Assembly: GCF_003993795.1 (NCBI RefSeq)
Contig: NZ_RWKV01000008.1
Span: 62,001-126,000, forward strand
From: Aquabacter cavernae
GTDB lineage: Bacteria > Pseudomonadota > Alphaproteobacteria > Rhizobiales > Xanthobacteraceae
Direction of reading: 5' to 3'
DNA length: 64,000 nucleotides
Part shown: positions 31,777 through 42,538 of the stretch, one piece after another
Layout: each line of letters begins with the position of its first letter
Position numbering within the stretch: the first letter of the stretch is position 1
Translations under genes and position numbers: made by a program
Notes under the pieces: generated by a model
Told to the model about the DNA's origin: nothing
Seen by the model: the letters and a program-made list of their open reading frames with translations, nothing else
Database searches by the model: none

Positions 31777-33120
31777 TCAGGCGGCGACGCGCTGGAGCGC
31801 GTCGATGACTTCGTCAACAACCGATTCCACGAGATCGCGGTCGTCGCCTTCGCCCATCACACGGATGACGGGTTCCGTCCCGGAGGGGCGGATGAGGAGG
31901 CGACCGTGATTGGCGAGCTTCTCTTCCGCATTGGCGATGGCGGAGATGACGGAGGGCGCCTCCAGCGGCTGGCCGGAGCGATAGCGCACATTCTTGAGGA
32001 TCTGCGGCAGCGGCTCGAAGCGGTGGCAAACTTCCGACACCGGCCGCTCACGCCGCGCCACCACGGCCAGCACTTGGAGTGCCGCCAGGAGTCCATCTCC
32101 AGTGGTGGCATAGTCGGACAGGATGATGTGGCCCGACTGCTCGCCACCCACATTGTAGCCTTCGCTGCGCATGCGTTCGAGCACGTAGCGGTCGCCCACG
32201 GAGGTGCGGGCGAGGGTGAGGCCAATGTCCTTCAGATGCCGCTCCAGGCCGAGATTTGACATGACGGTGGCGACGATGCCGTCGCGCGAGAGGCGACCGT
32301 CCTCGCGGAAGCTCTCGGCCACCACGGCCATGATCTGGTCGCCGTCCACCACATGGCCCTTCTCGTCCACGATGATGACGCGGTCCGCGTCGCCGTCGAG
32401 GGCGATGCCGATGTCGGCGCGTACTTCACGCACCTTCGCGGCCAGAGCGGCGGGGGAGGTAGAGCCCACGTCCCGGTTGATGTTCAGGCCGTCCGGCTCG
32501 GTGCCGATGGCGACCACTTCCGCGCCCAGCTCCCACAACGCCTCAGGGGCGACGCGGTAGCCCGCGCCGTTGGCACAGTCCACCACCACGCGCAGACCGT
32601 CGAAGGACTGGTTCCGGGGCAGGGTGCGCTTGGCATATTCGATATAGCGGGCGTGAACGCCTTCCAGCCGGCGGGCGCGGCCGATCTCGGCGGGCTTGGC
32701 CAGCTTGCGGGCGAATTCCTGGTCGATCAGATCCTCGATCTCCAGCTCGATGGCGTCCGACAGCTTGAAGCCGTCCGGGCCGAACAGCTTGATGCCGTTG
32801 TCATCGAAGGGATTATGTGAGGCGGAGATCATTACGCCGAGATCGGCACGCATGGAGCGGGTGAGCATGCCCACCGCAGGCGTGGGCATGGGGCCGAGCA
32901 GCAGCACGTCCATGCCCACCGAGGTGAAGCCCGCCACCAAGGCGTTCTCGATCATGTAGCCGGACAGGCGCGTGTCCTTGCCGATCACCACGCGGTGGCG
33001 ATGCTCGCCGCGGCGGAAGACAAGTCCCGCCGCCATGCCGACCCGCAGCGCGAGGTCCGCCGTCAGCGTGGCATTGGCACGGCCCCGCACCCCGTCCGTC
33101 CCGAAATATTTGCGCGCCAT
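31777..33120 (-). CDS. glmM: Phosphoglucosamine mutase
   Basis: This 447-aa enzyme converts glucosamine-6-phosphate to glucosamine-1-phosphate for UDP-GlcNAc, peptidoglycan and lipopolysaccharide synthesis. [16 protein letters not shown] opens the protein, the phosphoserine loop is [17 protein letters not shown], the magnesium loop is [13 protein letters not shown], the sugar loop is [11 protein letters not shown], and the phosphate-binding loop is [16 protein letters not shown]. The length fits the family exactly. The start at 33120 is fixed by the [10 protein letters not shown] consensus; the open frame continues upstream antisense to a kinase gene and is meaningless there. Confidence 0.97.
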   Translation of the reverse strand: MARKYFGTDGVRGRANATLTADLALRVGMAAGLVFRRGEHRHRVVIGKDTRLSGYMIENALVAGFTSVGMDVLLLGPMPTPAVGMLTRSMRADLGVMISASHNPFDDNGIKLFGPDGFKLSDAIELEIEDLIDQEFARKLAKPAEIGRARRLEGVHARYIEYAKRTLPRNQSFDGLRVVVDCANGAGYRVAPEALWELGAEVVAIGTEPDGLNINRDVGSTSPAALAAKVREVRADIGIALDGDADRVIIVDEKGHVVDGDQIMAVVAESFREDGRLSRDGIVATVMSNLGLERHLKDIGLTLARTSVGDRYVLERMRSEGYNVGGEQSGHIILSDYATTGDGLLAALQVLAVVARRERPVSEVCHRFEPLPQILKNVRYRSGQPLEAPSVISAIANAEEKLANHGRLLIRPSGTEPVIRVMGEGDDRDLVESVVDEVIDALQRVAA

Positions 33121-33357
33121 CCCACAGCCCTCTGCGGCCCGCATGGGGCCGATGATCCCGTATCCAGCCTCTAATACCTGCTCTGCGTGCCGGGCGCCGC
33201 TCAAAATGTATGAGCGACGATGACAAGGTGAATAATGCCGCTCCCGCCTGCGCCCGTGCCCGGCATTGGGGCTCGGATGCGTTGCCCCCGCCCGTCCCGC
33301 AATGCTAGGGACGCGCATCCTGACTCTTGCATCCTGACTCTTGGGAGCCTGCGGCCC

Positions 33358-34356
33358 GTGCCTTCCACACTTGATGTTGTGACCATCGGCAATGCCATCG
33401 TTGACGTCATCAGCCGCGCGCAGGAGGACTTCCTGCTGGCGCAAGGCATGGCGAAGGGGGCCATGACCCTGATCGACGAGGCGCGGGCGGAAGCGCTCTA
33501 CGGCGCCATGGGGCCGGGCGTGGAGATTTCCGGCGGCTCGGCCGCCAACACGGCGGCGGGTGTCGCATCCCTCGGTGGGCAGGCCGCCTTCATCGGCCTC
33601 GTGCGGGATGACGGGCTCGGCACGGTGTTCGCCCACGACATCCGCGCGGCGGGCGTCGCCTACGGGACTGCCGCCGCCGCAGAGGGCCCGGCCACCGCGC
33701 GCTGCCTGATCCTGGTGACGCCGGACGGCGAGCGCACCATGAACACGTATCTGGGCGCCGCGCAGAACCTCACCACCTCCCATATCGACGCAGCCGTCAT
33801 CGCGCGCGCCTCCGTCACCTATCTGGAAGGCTATCTGTGGGATCCGGCGCCCGCCAAGGCGGCCTTCCTCGCCGCCGCCGACATCGCCCATGGCGCTGGG
33901 CGGCAGGTGGCGATCACCTTGTCCGACGCCTTCTGCGTGGACCGCTACCGGGCCGAGTTCCTGGATCTCATCCGGCGCGGCGTGGTGGATCTCGTCTTCG
34001 CCAATGAGGCCGAGGTGAAGTCGCTCTACGAGACCGGCGATTTCGACGCGGCGCTCGCCCGCCTGCGGGAAGAAGCGAAGCAGGCGGTGGTGACGCGCAG
34101 CGAGAAGGGCGCGCTCTTCTGTGCCGGCGGCGCCCTCGTCACCGTCCCGGCCGCCCCGGTGGCCGAGGTGGTGGACACAACCGGCGCGGGCGACCTGTTC
34201 GCCGCCGGCTATTTGTTTGGCCATGCGCGCGGACTCGATCCGGCCACGTCGCTGCGGCTCGGGGCGTTGTCTGCCGCCGAGGTGATCTCCCATGTGGGCG
34301 CGCGGCCCCAGAAGACCTTGGCGGACCTGGCCAAGGAGGCTGGCCTGCTGCGGTGA
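33358..34356 (+). CDS. PfkB-family sugar/nucleoside kinase (adenosine kinase-like)
   Basis: This 332-aa kinase has the ribokinase fold. The N-terminal signature is [20 protein letters not shown], and the C-terminal signature with catalytic Asp and anion hole is [17 protein letters not shown]. The lid and sequence style match alphaproteobacterial adenosine kinase-like proteins, which phosphorylate nucleosides with ATP. The GTG at 33358 follows GGGAG and the protein begins [16 protein letters not shown] as in relatives. Its stop overlaps the start of a helicase gene, so the two are coupled. Substrate is inferred. Confidence 0.86.
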   Translation: MPSTLDVVTIGNAIVDVISRAQEDFLLAQGMAKGAMTLIDEARAEALYGAMGPGVEISGGSAANTAAGVASLGGQAAFIGLVRDDGLGTVFAHDIRAAGVAYGTAAAAEGPATARCLILVTPDGERTMNTYLGAAQNLTTSHIDAAVIARASVTYLEGYLWDPAPAKAAFLAAADIAHGAGRQVAITLSDAFCVDRYRAEFLDLIRRGVVDLVFANEAEVKSLYETGDFDAALARLREEAKQAVVTRSEKGALFCAGGALVTVPAAPVAEVVDTTGAGDLFAAGYLFGHARGLDPATSLRLGALSAAEVISHVGARPQKTLADLAKEAGLLR

Positions 34357-35642
34357 ACGCTCCCGCCGCACTGGAGGGCGCCCCGCGCGCCCTGGCCCAT
34401 ATCGAGGCCGGCGCGGGCACCATCATGGTGCTCGGCGGTGCCGGCACGGGAAAGACCACCTTCCTGCATGACCTGCGCAAGGAGCCGCGCGGGCGTCAGG
34501 TCTTCCTCGCGCCCACCGGCGTCGCCGCGCTCCAGCTCGGCGGGCAGACCATCCATTCCTTCTTCGGCATCCCGCCGCGCATCCTCAATCCCGACGAGGT
34601 GAAGCCGCGCGTCCAGGTGCGCCGTCTGCTGAAGAAGCTCGACCGCTTGGTGATCGACGAGATTTCCATGGTGCGGGCCGACCTTCTCGACACGGTGGAC
34701 CGCAGCATGCGCATCGCGCGGGACCGGGACGAGCCGTTCGGCGGTGTCCAGGTGGTGCTGGTGGGCGACTTCCTCCAGCTTCCCCCCGTTGTGCCCTATG
34801 CGGAACAGGAGATGCTGGAGCGCATGGGCTATGGCGGCCCCTTCGCTTTCGACGCCCTGTCGCTGCGTGCCCGGGCGGTGGCGCGGGTGCCGTTCACCAA
34901 GGTGCACCGCCAGTCGGACGATGTCTTCATCGCCATGCTCAGCGCCATCCGGCGTGGCATCGGGCTGCGCGAGGCGGTGGAGGCGCTGAATGCCGCCTGC
35001 GTGCGCGACCACCGCCCCGGCACCATGCCGGTGCTGCTCACGCCGACCAATGCCCGGGCCGACGCCTACAACCAGCGGGGCCTCGCCGCTCTAGCGGGGG
35101 GCGAGCGCACCTTCGCGGGCCTGCTGAAGGGAGAGTTCGGGCTGGAAGGCGACCGCCTGCCCGTGCCCGAGCGGCTTGCCTTGAAGCCGGGCGCCCGCGT
35201 CATGGCGCTGCGCAATGACCCGGCCCGGCGCTGGGTGAACGGCTCGGTTGGAACGGTGGTGGGCATTGGCGCCCATTCCGCTTTGGTGCGGCTCGATGCC
35301 GGGCCCACCGTGGAGATCGAGAGCTTCACCTGGGAGCGCCTGCGCTATGGCTGGGACGAGGCCACGGGGCGCATCGAAGCGCAGGTGGTGGGCACCTATA
35401 CCCAGCTTCCGCTGGCGCCCGCCTGGGCCATGACCATGCACAAGGCCCAGGGCCTTACCCTTGAGGATGTGCGCATTGATTTCGAGGGCGGCGCCTTCGC
35501 GGCCGGGCAGGCTTATGTTGCGCTCTCCCGCGCTCGGTCCATCGAAGGGCTGTCGCTGGTGCGTCCCATCCGCCACTCGGACATAAGGTTCGACCGGCGC
35601 GTCGCGGCCTTCGTTGCCGCGTTCGAGAGTGCGGCCGACTGA
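34353..35642 (+). CDS. Pif1/RecD-like SF1B DNA helicase
   Basis: This 429-aa ATPase has helicase motifs in order: motif [18 protein letters not shown], Ia [58 protein letters not shown] region [12 protein letters not shown], and the C-terminal [20 protein letters not shown] with YVALSRARS. This is the Pif1-like group that unwinds 5'-3' and deals with unusual DNA structures. The GTG start overlaps the kinase stop by an ATGA-like GTGA. It has no accessory nuclease domain. The identification is firm. Confidence 0.9.
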   Translation: MNAPAALEGAPRALAHIEAGAGTIMVLGGAGTGKTTFLHDLRKEPRGRQVFLAPTGVAALQLGGQTIHSFFGIPPRILNPDEVKPRVQVRRLLKKLDRLVIDEISMVRADLLDTVDRSMRIARDRDEPFGGVQVVLVGDFLQLPPVVPYAEQEMLERMGYGGPFAFDALSLRARAVARVPFTKVHRQSDDVFIAMLSAIRRGIGLREAVEALNAACVRDHRPGTMPVLLTPTNARADAYNQRGLAALAGGERTFAGLLKGEFGLEGDRLPVPERLALKPGARVMALRNDPARRWVNGSVGTVVGIGAHSALVRLDAGPTVEIESFTWERLRYGWDEATGRIEAQVVGTYTQLPLAPAWAMTMHKAQGLTLEDVRIDFEGGAFAAGQAYVALSRARSIEGLSLVRPIRHSDIRFDRRVAAFVAAFESAAD

Positions 35643-35821
35643 GCCCGAGGGGGTTTTGTCGCGGTCCAAGTGATCGATGCGCCACTTGCCTCCGAAAGGG
35701 CCGAGAACCTGTTCCATTCTGAACGGCAACGAGGAACGGTTCTTCATCGACAAGTGGGTGGTTAAACCGCAATGTGAAAGTCTAGGTCCTCCGGGCGGTG
35801 CCCTGAAGCGAAGCAAGACTT

Positions 35822-37357
35822 ATGAAAACTGCGGGAATCGCGACGCAGGAGGGGCAGTCCCAGCATGGGGCGGATGGTGGACGCAGGCGTGCCGGCCTGC
35901 CAACCCCGCCCTTGGCGCGGGTGTTGTTCACCGGGACGCTGGCCGCGGTCGTGTCGGTCCTGTGTGTGGTGGGCGTCGTGCTTTGGCAGATGCGGCAGGA
36001 TGCGTGGGAGCACGCCCGGCAAGTCTCGCAGAACCTGCTGACCACCATCGCGGGCAATATCGACGCCAATATGCGTGTCTATTCCTTCGCGCTCGACCTC
36101 GGCGCCAGCGCCTGGGAGGCCGCGGAAGGCGGCCGCCAGCCGCCCGAGAGCCTACATAAGCTGCTCGGCATCATTGCGGAGAAGGCGCGCCATCTGGCGG
36201 TGGTGTTCGTGCTGGACCGCAATGGAGAGCTGATCTCCGAATCCGAGCAATTCCCTCCGCGCGGAGGCCATTTCGCCGACCGGGACTATTTCCAGGTGCA
36301 CCGCGACCGGCCCGGAGCGAACCATTTCCTCAGCGCCCCGCATCTCAGCCGCCTGGATCGCGGCGAACCCTTCTTCGCCCTCAGCCGCCGCCTCACCGAG
36401 CCGGACGGCACCTTCGGCGGGGTCATCGTCATGGCCATCCGCTTGTCTTATTTTTCCAATCTCTTCAAGGGAGTGGATCTGGGCGCTGACGGCGAGATCG
36501 GGATCGGGACCCGCGACGGCACGGTGCTCATGCGCCATCCGGAGCCCGGCTTGGGCGCGGTGCACGCGAATATTGCTGACAAACCCCTTTTCCAGCGCAT
36601 GAAGGCGGAGGGGAGTGGTTCCTTCGTGGCCGCCGTGGACGATGTGGAGCGCCTTTATACCTTCGCTCCCATTCCCGCCGACGCGCTGGTTCTCAGCGTC
36701 GGGATCTCGGTCCGCGACATACTCCAGGACTGGCGCGAGCGCGCATTGGCAATCGGCGCGGTGACGGTGGTGCTGTGCGGCGCTCTCGTCATGTTCGCCG
36801 TCCTGTTGCGGCGGGAATTGCGGCGGCGGGCGGCGGCGGAGGCCGACCTTGCCTTCCTGTCCCTGACCGATGGGCTGACGGGACTGCCGAACCGTCGCCA
36901 CTTCGACCAGATGCTCCAGCGGGAGTGGCGCCGCACGGGGCGCACCAACGCCTCGCTCGCTTTGCTCTTCATCGACGTGGACCGCTTCAAGGTCCTCAAC
37001 GACCGCTACGGCCATGCCCGCGGCGACGAGGTGCTCAAGGTGCTGGCGCGCCTGATCGATGCCAGTCTTCGCCGCCCGGGCGACATGGCGGCGCGCTATG
37101 GCGGGGAGGAGTTCGCCGTCATCCTGCCCGACACGGATGCGCACGCGGCCCTGGGGCTGGCCGACGCCTTGCGATCGCGCATCGCGCAGGAGACCGGGCG
37201 CGCCGACAGCCCGGTTCCCCGGGTGACGGTCAGCATCGGCGTGAACGCAGTGGGGCCAGGAACCAACCTGAGCGTCGCGGACTTGCTGGAGGGCGCCGAC
37301 AAGGCACTTTACCAGGCCAAGGCGGCGGGCAGGAACCGCGTCGCCGCCTTCGCCTGA
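35822..37357 (+). CDS. Membrane-bound diguanylate cyclase
   Basis: This 511-aa protein makes the second messenger c-di-GMP. A first transmembrane helix ([20 protein letters not shown]) leads to a periplasmic dCACHE-like sensor domain (about residues 60-290, with [16 protein letters not shown] and [19 protein letters not shown]), then a second helix ([20 protein letters not shown]) and a GGDEF domain. The active site reads [15 protein letters not shown] near residue 426, and LRRPGD five residues upstream is an RxxD inhibitory site, so product feedback is expected. It precedes two chemoreceptor genes. The cyclase is predicted active. Confidence 0.92.
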   Translation: MKTAGIATQEGQSQHGADGGRRRAGLPTPPLARVLFTGTLAAVVSVLCVVGVVLWQMRQDAWEHARQVSQNLLTTIAGNIDANMRVYSFALDLGASAWEAAEGGRQPPESLHKLLGIIAEKARHLAVVFVLDRNGELISESEQFPPRGGHFADRDYFQVHRDRPGANHFLSAPHLSRLDRGEPFFALSRRLTEPDGTFGGVIVMAIRLSYFSNLFKGVDLGADGEIGIGTRDGTVLMRHPEPGLGAVHANIADKPLFQRMKAEGSGSFVAAVDDVERLYTFAPIPADALVLSVGISVRDILQDWRERALAIGAVTVVLCGALVMFAVLLRRELRRRAAAEADLAFLSLTDGLTGLPNRRHFDQMLQREWRRTGRTNASLALLFIDVDRFKVLNDRYGHARGDEVLKVLARLIDASLRRPGDMAARYGGEEFAVILPDTDAHAALGLADALRSRIAQETGRADSPVPRVTVSIGVNAVGPGTNLSVADLLEGADKALYQAKAAGRNRVAAFA

Positions 37358-37389
37358 GATCCCCTTAAGGGACGGGCCCGCCCAGGCTC

Positions 37390-37417
37390 GCGCAAGCTTC
37401 GGTGCCGAAGCTTGCGC
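37390..37417 (+). terminator. Strong hairpin after diguanylate cyclase gene
   Basis: GCGCAAGCTTCGG and CCGAAGCTTGCGC form 13 perfect pairs around TG, followed by CATTGTATTTTTG. The position 30 bases after the cyclase stop and the short T-run fit a rho-independent terminator. It also separates the cyclase from the chemoreceptor gene at 37464. Confidence 0.7.
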
Positions 37418-37463
37418 CATTGTATTTTTGATTTTGCATCATTTTGCGCTTTGGAGATTGTCG

Positions 37464-38945
37464 ATGGCTTTTGGAACCGGGACTTTCCGGCGGGACATCG
37501 TGCCACCTGCCATCGATACCCGCCTGCTGGATCGCCTGCCGTCCGCCGTTCTGCTGTGCGACCCCCAAAGCTTCGTGATCCGCTATGCCAACGGCCGCTC
37601 CATGCGGCTTCTGGAGGGCATCGCCCATGTGCTCCCGGTGAAGCCGGACGCGCTCATCGGCAACCCGCTGGACACGCTCCACCCCGCCTTCCGGGAGCAG
37701 CGGGAGCACATTCTCGGCGCCACCGAAACGGCCCATCGCATGGCCGTCACCCTCAACGGGGAGACGCTGGAATTCCATGTGGATTCCATCCGGGACGCGC
37801 GCGGCGAGCGCGGCTATCTCCAGCTTACCTGGAACGTCACCACCGACTTTGTGGCCGAGGAGGCGCGGGTGCGCCATCTGCGGCAGATGGTGGATGACAT
37901 GCCCATCAACGTCATGACCTGTGATCCGAAGGACTTCCGGATCGACTATGCCAACAAGGCGACCGTGGAGACGCTGCGCCGCATCCAGCATCTCCTGCCC
38001 ATCACCGCCGAGCAGCTTCTCGGCAACACCATCGACGTGTTCCACCAGCAGCCCGCCCGGTGGCGCGAGCTTCTGGCCGACCCGCGCAACCTGCCCCACC
38101 AGGCGCGCATCCGCCTGGGGGCGGAGAGCCTGGACCTGCGGATCACCGCCATCACCAATCCCGACGGCAGCTATGCCGGGCCCATGCTCACCTGGGCTCT
38201 GGTAACGGACAGCGTGCAGGTGGCGAACGGGGTGTCGGACGTGGTGGGCGCCATGACCCGCACGTCCGAGACGGTGCATTCCTCCAGCGAGCGGCTTCTG
38301 GCCCTCACGCAGACATCCGAGGACGTGGCCTCCACCGTCTCGGCCTCAGCCGTGCAGATGTCGAATTCCTTCGACGAGATTTCCGGCCGCCTCAATGAGG
38401 TGCTCGCCATGTCGCAGGAGACGGCGGACAAGGCCGGCTCCACCGACGAGATCGTCAACAGCCTTGCCAATAGCGTGAAGCGCATCGGAGCGGTGACCGC
38501 GCTCATCGAGAAGATCGCGTCCCAGACCAATCTGCTCGCCCTCAACGCCACCATCGAGGCGGCACGGGTGGGAACGGCGGGCAAGGGATTCGAGGTGGTG
38601 GCACAGGAGGTGAAGGCGCTTGCCGTCCAGACCGCCGATGCCACCAAGGATATTCGCGCCCAGGTGGGCGCGGTGCAGCAGGCCAGCGGCGAGGCGGCGG
38701 CGGCGGTTTCCGAAATCACCCAGAATGTCACCCGCCTCTCCTCGGTGGTCACCTCCATCAGTTCCGGCATGTCGGTGCAGTCGGAATCCAATCGCGCGGT
38801 GAGCGAGAGCATCGACGGCGTGTCCCGTGCCTCGGCCGAAATCCGCGAGGCGGCTGTGGGCGTCAGCTCGGTGGCGGGCGAGGTCTCCGAATTCGCCGAG
38901 CGCCTGAGCGGCGAGATCGAGCCGCTGCTGAACCCCAAGGGGTAG
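37464..38945 (+). CDS. Soluble methyl-accepting chemotaxis protein 1
   Basis: This 493-aa chemoreceptor has no transmembrane segment, so it works in the cytoplasm. Two PAS-like domains (residues about 20-130 and 130-260, the second starting [19 protein letters not shown]) precede the signalling domain. The hairpin tip is [20 protein letters not shown] followed by [20 protein letters not shown], the canonical CheA/CheW contact. The chosen ATG follows GGAGATTGTCG. The next gene is a close paralogue in tandem. Soluble PAS receptors often sense redox or energy state; no ligand residue can be read here. Confidence 0.9.
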   Translation: MAFGTGTFRRDIVPPAIDTRLLDRLPSAVLLCDPQSFVIRYANGRSMRLLEGIAHVLPVKPDALIGNPLDTLHPAFREQREHILGATETAHRMAVTLNGETLEFHVDSIRDARGERGYLQLTWNVTTDFVAEEARVRHLRQMVDDMPINVMTCDPKDFRIDYANKATVETLRRIQHLLPITAEQLLGNTIDVFHQQPARWRELLADPRNLPHQARIRLGAESLDLRITAITNPDGSYAGPMLTWALVTDSVQVANGVSDVVGAMTRTSETVHSSSERLLALTQTSEDVASTVSASAVQMSNSFDEISGRLNEVLAMSQETADKAGSTDEIVNSLANSVKRIGAVTALIEKIASQTNLLALNATIEAARVGTAGKGFEVVAQEVKALAVQTADATKDIRAQVGAVQQASGEAAAAVSEITQNVTRLSSVVTSISSGMSVQSESNRAVSESIDGVSRASAEIREAAVGVSSVAGEVSEFAERLSGEIEPLLNPKG

Positions 38946-39051
38946 GGCCGCGCGCCGGCCTGCTTCCCTGCATCCGAAGCAGGATCGGCCTGTCGCGGGC
39001 AACCTGAGCGGATATTCATCTAAGCGAATGCTGCGGAACAGTTTTCCAGCT

Positions 39052-39070
39052 TACCATCTTTTTGATGGTA
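39052..39070 (+). terminator. Small hairpin between the two chemoreceptor genes
   Basis: TACCATC and GATGGTA pair around five T residues at 39052-39070, about 110 bases after the first receptor gene. T-runs lie in the loop and again at 39089-39093 after the stem. It may be a weak terminator or part of the second gene's leader. The interval 38946-39221 holds no gene that I can support. Confidence 0.4.
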
Positions 39071-39221
39071 TCATCGGAGGGGCATCTTTTTGGGATCCAG
39101 AGCGAATCCAAAAAACCCTCCATCCGGATGATCTAGCTCAAGTTTCACACAAGCCTTGTCGGCTCAGAAAGGCAGGTGGGGGGCCACGCGGCTGGGTGAG
39201 TCCGGCCGAAGGAGGATCATG

Positions 39222-40700
39222 ATGGGGTTTGAGGGATTACACGCTCTGCGTCGGCAGAGCGCGCCGGTTGCCATGGACACAAAACTCATCGAGCGCCTGC
39301 CCACCTGTGTTCTTGTCTGCGATCCCCAGAGCCTCGTCATCCTTTACGTCAACCGCCGGGCCCAGGCGGCGTTCGCCGACATGGCGCAGGCCCTGCCCGT
39401 GGCGCCCGGCGCCATGGTGGGCGCGGCGCTGGCGGACCTTCATCCCGACTTCGCCGCCATCGCCCGTGCCTTGTCCAAGCGCGAGGGGCTGCCGCTCCAG
39501 CGGCGCATCGACCTCAGTGGGCATGCGTTGCAGGTCGAACTGGATGTCATGGAAGCCGGGCGGGGCCATCAGGGCTACGCGCTGGTGACGTTCGCGCCGA
39601 CCGAGCCCGTGCTCTCCGCCACGGCCCGCCGCCTGCGCCAGATGGTCGATGACATGCCCGTCAACGTCATGACCTGTACGCTCGGCGACTTCCTCATCGA
39701 CTATGCCAACAAGGCGAGCATCGAGACCCTGCGCCGGATCGAGCGCTATCTGCCCATCACGGCGGACCAGCTCATCGGCTCCTCCATCGATGTCTTCCAC
39801 AAGATGCCCGGCCGGGTGCGCGAGATCCTCGCGGACCCGCGCAACCTCCCGCATAATGCGCGCATCAAGGCCGGCCCAGAGACGCTGGACCTGCGCATCA
39901 CCGCCATCACCGACGAGACCGGCGCCTATATGGGGCCCATGCTCACCTGGACCTGGATGACCCAGAGCGTCGCCCTCGCGGATGGCGTCACGCAGGTGGT
40001 CTCCGCCATGAGCAGCACTGCCGACCGCGTGCAGTCTTCCAGCGAGCGCCTGCTCTCCCTCGCTGAGCACTCCGAGCAGATGGTTTCCGCCGTCTCCGCT
40101 TCGGCGGTGGAGATGTCCGCCTCGTTCGACGAGGTCTCCGACCAGCTCCGGCGCGCCACCGACATGTCGCGGGACATGGCCCACAAGGCCGGTGCCACCG
40201 ATGAACTGGTGAACGGCCTTGCGGGCAGCGTGGATCGCATAGGCACCGTGACCGCCCTCATCGAGAAGATCGCCTCCCAGACCAACCTGCTCGCGCTTAA
40301 TGCCACCATCGAGGCGGCGCGGGTGGGGGAGGCGGGGCGCGGCTTCGCCGTGGTGGCCCAGGAGGTGAAGGCCCTGGCGGTGCAGACCGCCGCCGCCACC
40401 AAGGACATCCGCGACCAGGTGACGGCCGTCCAGCAGACCAGCGCCGCCGCCGCCGCGTCCGTCACCGACATCACGGGCAATATCGGCCGCCTCTCGGAGG
40501 TGTTCACGGCCATCTCGTCCGGAATGGAGGAGCAGTCGGTGAGCAATCGCGGCGTGAGCGCGAGCGTCACCGGCGTCTCGCGCGCGGTCAGCGAGATCCG
40601 GGAGGCCGCGCACGGGGTGAGCACAGTGGCGGGCGAGGTGAGCGCCTTCGCCGACCGCCTGACCCGCGAGACGCAGGTGCTGCTGAACCGGAAGGACTAA
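39222..40700 (+). CDS. Soluble methyl-accepting chemotaxis protein 2
   Basis: This 492-aa receptor is a paralogue of the one at 37464, with the same layout of two PAS-like domains and no membrane helix. Shared segments include [48 protein letters not shown] and the tip [20 protein letters not shown]. The first PAS domain differs more between the two than the rest, which suggests distinct sensing with common output. The start at 39222 sits six bases after GGAGG; an ATG at 39219 is too close. The tandem pair arose by duplication. Confidence 0.9.
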   Translation: MGFEGLHALRRQSAPVAMDTKLIERLPTCVLVCDPQSLVILYVNRRAQAAFADMAQALPVAPGAMVGAALADLHPDFAAIARALSKREGLPLQRRIDLSGHALQVELDVMEAGRGHQGYALVTFAPTEPVLSATARRLRQMVDDMPVNVMTCTLGDFLIDYANKASIETLRRIERYLPITADQLIGSSIDVFHKMPGRVREILADPRNLPHNARIKAGPETLDLRITAITDETGAYMGPMLTWTWMTQSVALADGVTQVVSAMSSTADRVQSSSERLLSLAEHSEQMVSAVSASAVEMSASFDEVSDQLRRATDMSRDMAHKAGATDELVNGLAGSVDRIGTVTALIEKIASQTNLLALNATIEAARVGEAGRGFAVVAQEVKALAVQTAAATKDIRDQVTAVQQTSAAAAASVTDITGNIGRLSEVFTAISSGMEEQSVSNRGVSASVTGVSRAVSEIREAAHGVSTVAGEVSAFADRLTRETQVLLNRKD

Positions 40701-40799
40701 GTGAGGGGGAGGGGCGCAGCTTGTGCGTAGCCGGAGTTAGCTGGCCCCTCGCATCTGTTTATACGCCCCCCATATGACGGAGCAGCGCGGGAGGTGTTT

Positions 40800-40961
40800 A
40801 TGGCGTCTGATCCGTTAGAAGAAGGAAAGTTGGCATTCTCCAGGGGAGAACGTCCCTTGGACAACCCACACAAGGCTGGCACGGAGGAGGCCGGGCTTTG
40901 GGAGGAGGGGTATTATTACGCCGAGCAGTCGAACGAGGATGGCGATCCCGCTGACGACTGA
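40800..40961 (+). CDS. RMF/CrpP-like small acidic protein
   Basis: This 53-aa protein is preceded by GGGAGGTGTTT, an excellent ribosome site. The pattern FSRGERPLDNPHKAGTEEAG, then LWEEGYYYAE, matches small ribosome-modulation-factor-like proteins of alphaproteobacteria, in which a GxxxxxNPY-like turn is followed by W-GW-type aromatic residues. RMF dimerises resting ribosomes in enterics. The acidic C-terminus (SNEDGDPADD) differs from the basic RMF of E. coli, so ribosome binding is not assured. It lies just before the serC leader, with its own start. Confidence 0.55.
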   Translation: MASDPLEEGKLAFSRGERPLDNPHKAGTEEAGLWEEGYYYAEQSNEDGDPADD

Positions 40962-41016
40962 CCCCTATCGGCACTGACGGCAACAGGCGCTCCAACCGTG
41001 TCTCGCCTTGCCTTTG

Positions 41017-41085
41017 CCCGGCGCCGGGCGTATCGAGGCGCCGGGACACTCTTCCCCAACGAAGAGCGCCCATCTGTAAGGATGG
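41017..41085 (+). ncRNA. serC leader RNA (three hairpins)
   Basis: The leader of serC can form three consecutive perfect hairpins. CCCGGCGCC/GGCGCCGGG is at 41017-41025 and 41037-41045, CTCTTC/GAAGAG at 41049-41054 and 41061-41066, and CCATC/GATGG at 41070-41074 and 41081-41085. The last one includes the AAGGA ribosome site of serC in loop and stem. A conserved serC RNA motif is described from alphaproteobacterial serC leaders, and this has the expected place and shape. A cis-regulatory role by masking the ribosome site is inferred. Confidence 0.6.
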
Positions 41086-41091
41086 ACTGAC

Positions 41092-42267
41092 ATGACGACG
41101 CATGATGCTCCGGCGACCCGCCCGGAAAACCCCAATTTCTCCTCCGGCCCCTGCGCCAAGCGTCCCGGCTGGTCGCTGGACGCGCTGCGCGACGCGCCCC
41201 TCGGCCGCTCCCACCGTGCCAAGGTGGGCAAGGTGAAGCTGAAGGAAGCCATCGACCTCACCCGCGACGTGCTCGAAGTGCCTGCGGGCTACCGCATCGG
41301 CATCGTGCCTGCGTCCGACACCGGCGCGGTGGAAATGGTGCTGTGGTCCATGCTGGGCGCGCGCGCTGTGGACATGCTCGCCTGGGAAAGCTTCGGCGAA
41401 GGCTGGGTCACGGACGTGGCCAAGCAGCTCAAGCTCGCCGATGCCCGCGTCATGACGGCCCCCTATGGCGAACTGCCGGACCTGAAGGCGGTGGATTTCA
41501 GCCATGACGTGGTCTTCACCTGGAACGGCACCACCTCCGGCGTCATGGTGCCGGACGCGGACTGGATCCCGGCCGACCGCGAGGGCCTGACCATCTGCGA
41601 CGCCACCTCGGCGGCGTTCGCCCAGAAGCTCGATTTCGCCAAGCTCGATGTGGTGACCTTCTCCTGGCAGAAGGTGCTGGGCGGCGAGGCCGCGCACGGC
41701 ATGCTCATCCTCTCCCCCCGCGCGGTGGAGCGGCTTGAGACCTACAAGCCCGCCTGGCCGCTGCCGAAGATCTTCCGCATGACCAAGGGCGGCAAGCTCA
41801 TCGAAGGCATCTTCGAGGGCGAGACCATCAACACGCCCTCCATGCTGTGCGTGGAAGACTATATCGACGCCCTGCGCTGGTCACAGTCCGTGGGCGGCCT
41901 TGCCGGCCTCCAGGAGCGGTCCAACCGCAATTTTGAGGCCATCGCCCAGTGGGTGCATCGTACGCCGTGGGTGGATTTCCTCGCGTCTGACCCGGTGACC
42001 CGCTCCAACACCTCCGTCTGCCTGAAGGTGGTGGACCCGGACGTGACAGCGCTTCCCGCCGACGCCCAGGCCGCCTTCGCCAAGGCCATCGCCTCAGGGC
42101 TGGAGAAGGGCGGCATCGCCTATGACATCGGCTCCTACCGTGATGCTCCCGCGGGCCTGCGCATCTGGTGCGGCGCCACGGTGGAGCGCTCCGACGTGGA
42201 AGCGCTCACCCCCTGGCTCGACTGGGCCTATGGCGTGGCGAAGTCCTCGCTGACCAAGGCGGCCTGA
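41092..42267 (+). CDS. serC: Phosphoserine aminotransferase
   Basis: This 391-aa PLP enzyme makes 3-phosphoserine from 3-phosphohydroxypyruvate and glutamate, the second step of serine synthesis; it can also act in pyridoxal phosphate synthesis. [14 protein letters not shown] starts the fold, [17 protein letters not shown] and [13 protein letters not shown] contact the cofactor, and the Schiff-base Lys is in [16 protein letters not shown]. The sequence style is the alphaproteobacterial class. serA follows after a 270-base gap, so the two first steps of the pathway are adjacent. The structured leader suggests control of translation. Confidence 0.96.
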   Translation: MTTHDAPATRPENPNFSSGPCAKRPGWSLDALRDAPLGRSHRAKVGKVKLKEAIDLTRDVLEVPAGYRIGIVPASDTGAVEMVLWSMLGARAVDMLAWESFGEGWVTDVAKQLKLADARVMTAPYGELPDLKAVDFSHDVVFTWNGTTSGVMVPDADWIPADREGLTICDATSAAFAQKLDFAKLDVVTFSWQKVLGGEAAHGMLILSPRAVERLETYKPAWPLPKIFRMTKGGKLIEGIFEGETINTPSMLCVEDYIDALRWSQSVGGLAGLQERSNRNFEAIAQWVHRTPWVDFLASDPVTRSNTSVCLKVVDPDVTALPADAQAAFAKAIASGLEKGGIAYDIGSYRDAPAGLRIWCGATVERSDVEALTPWLDWAYGVAKSSLTKAA

Positions 42268-42372
42268 GGGCCGGCCCTTAAGCGTGGCGTGCTCCCTCTC
42301 CGGCCCGAACTCGGCTTTTGCCGCGTTCGGTTCTTAAAGGTGCCGAAGTCGAAAACATTCGACTTCGGTTCG

Positions 42373-42473
42373 AGGGAGGGCTGGGGAGGGGGCCGAAGGC
42401 TTTCTCCCGGTGCGCTCGGTGGTGAAGCCTCGCCATTTCCCCCTCCCAACCCTTTCCCGCACGCGGGAGAGGG
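42373..42473. repeat. REP-like palindrome between serC and serA
   Basis: CCCTTTCCCGC and GCGGGAGAGGG pair at 42450-42473 around AC. The GGGCTGGGGAGGGGG stretch near 42379 can pair with CCCCCTCCCAACCC near 42439. This element is related to the palindromes after gpmI at 26384 and 26543. It is a third member of the dispersed intergenic family. Confidence 0.6.
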
Positions 42474-42538
42474 CTTTGACGACCGGCTTGCTGCATGCGC
42501 GCGGCCGTCTTCACAACCCCAATACCGGAGCCCAGACC

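Noticed and set aside
33121-34371. N-terminal extension of the glmM frame to 864 codons
   Set aside because: The extension is antisense to the PfkB kinase gene, and GlmM begins at its consensus [10 protein letters not shown].
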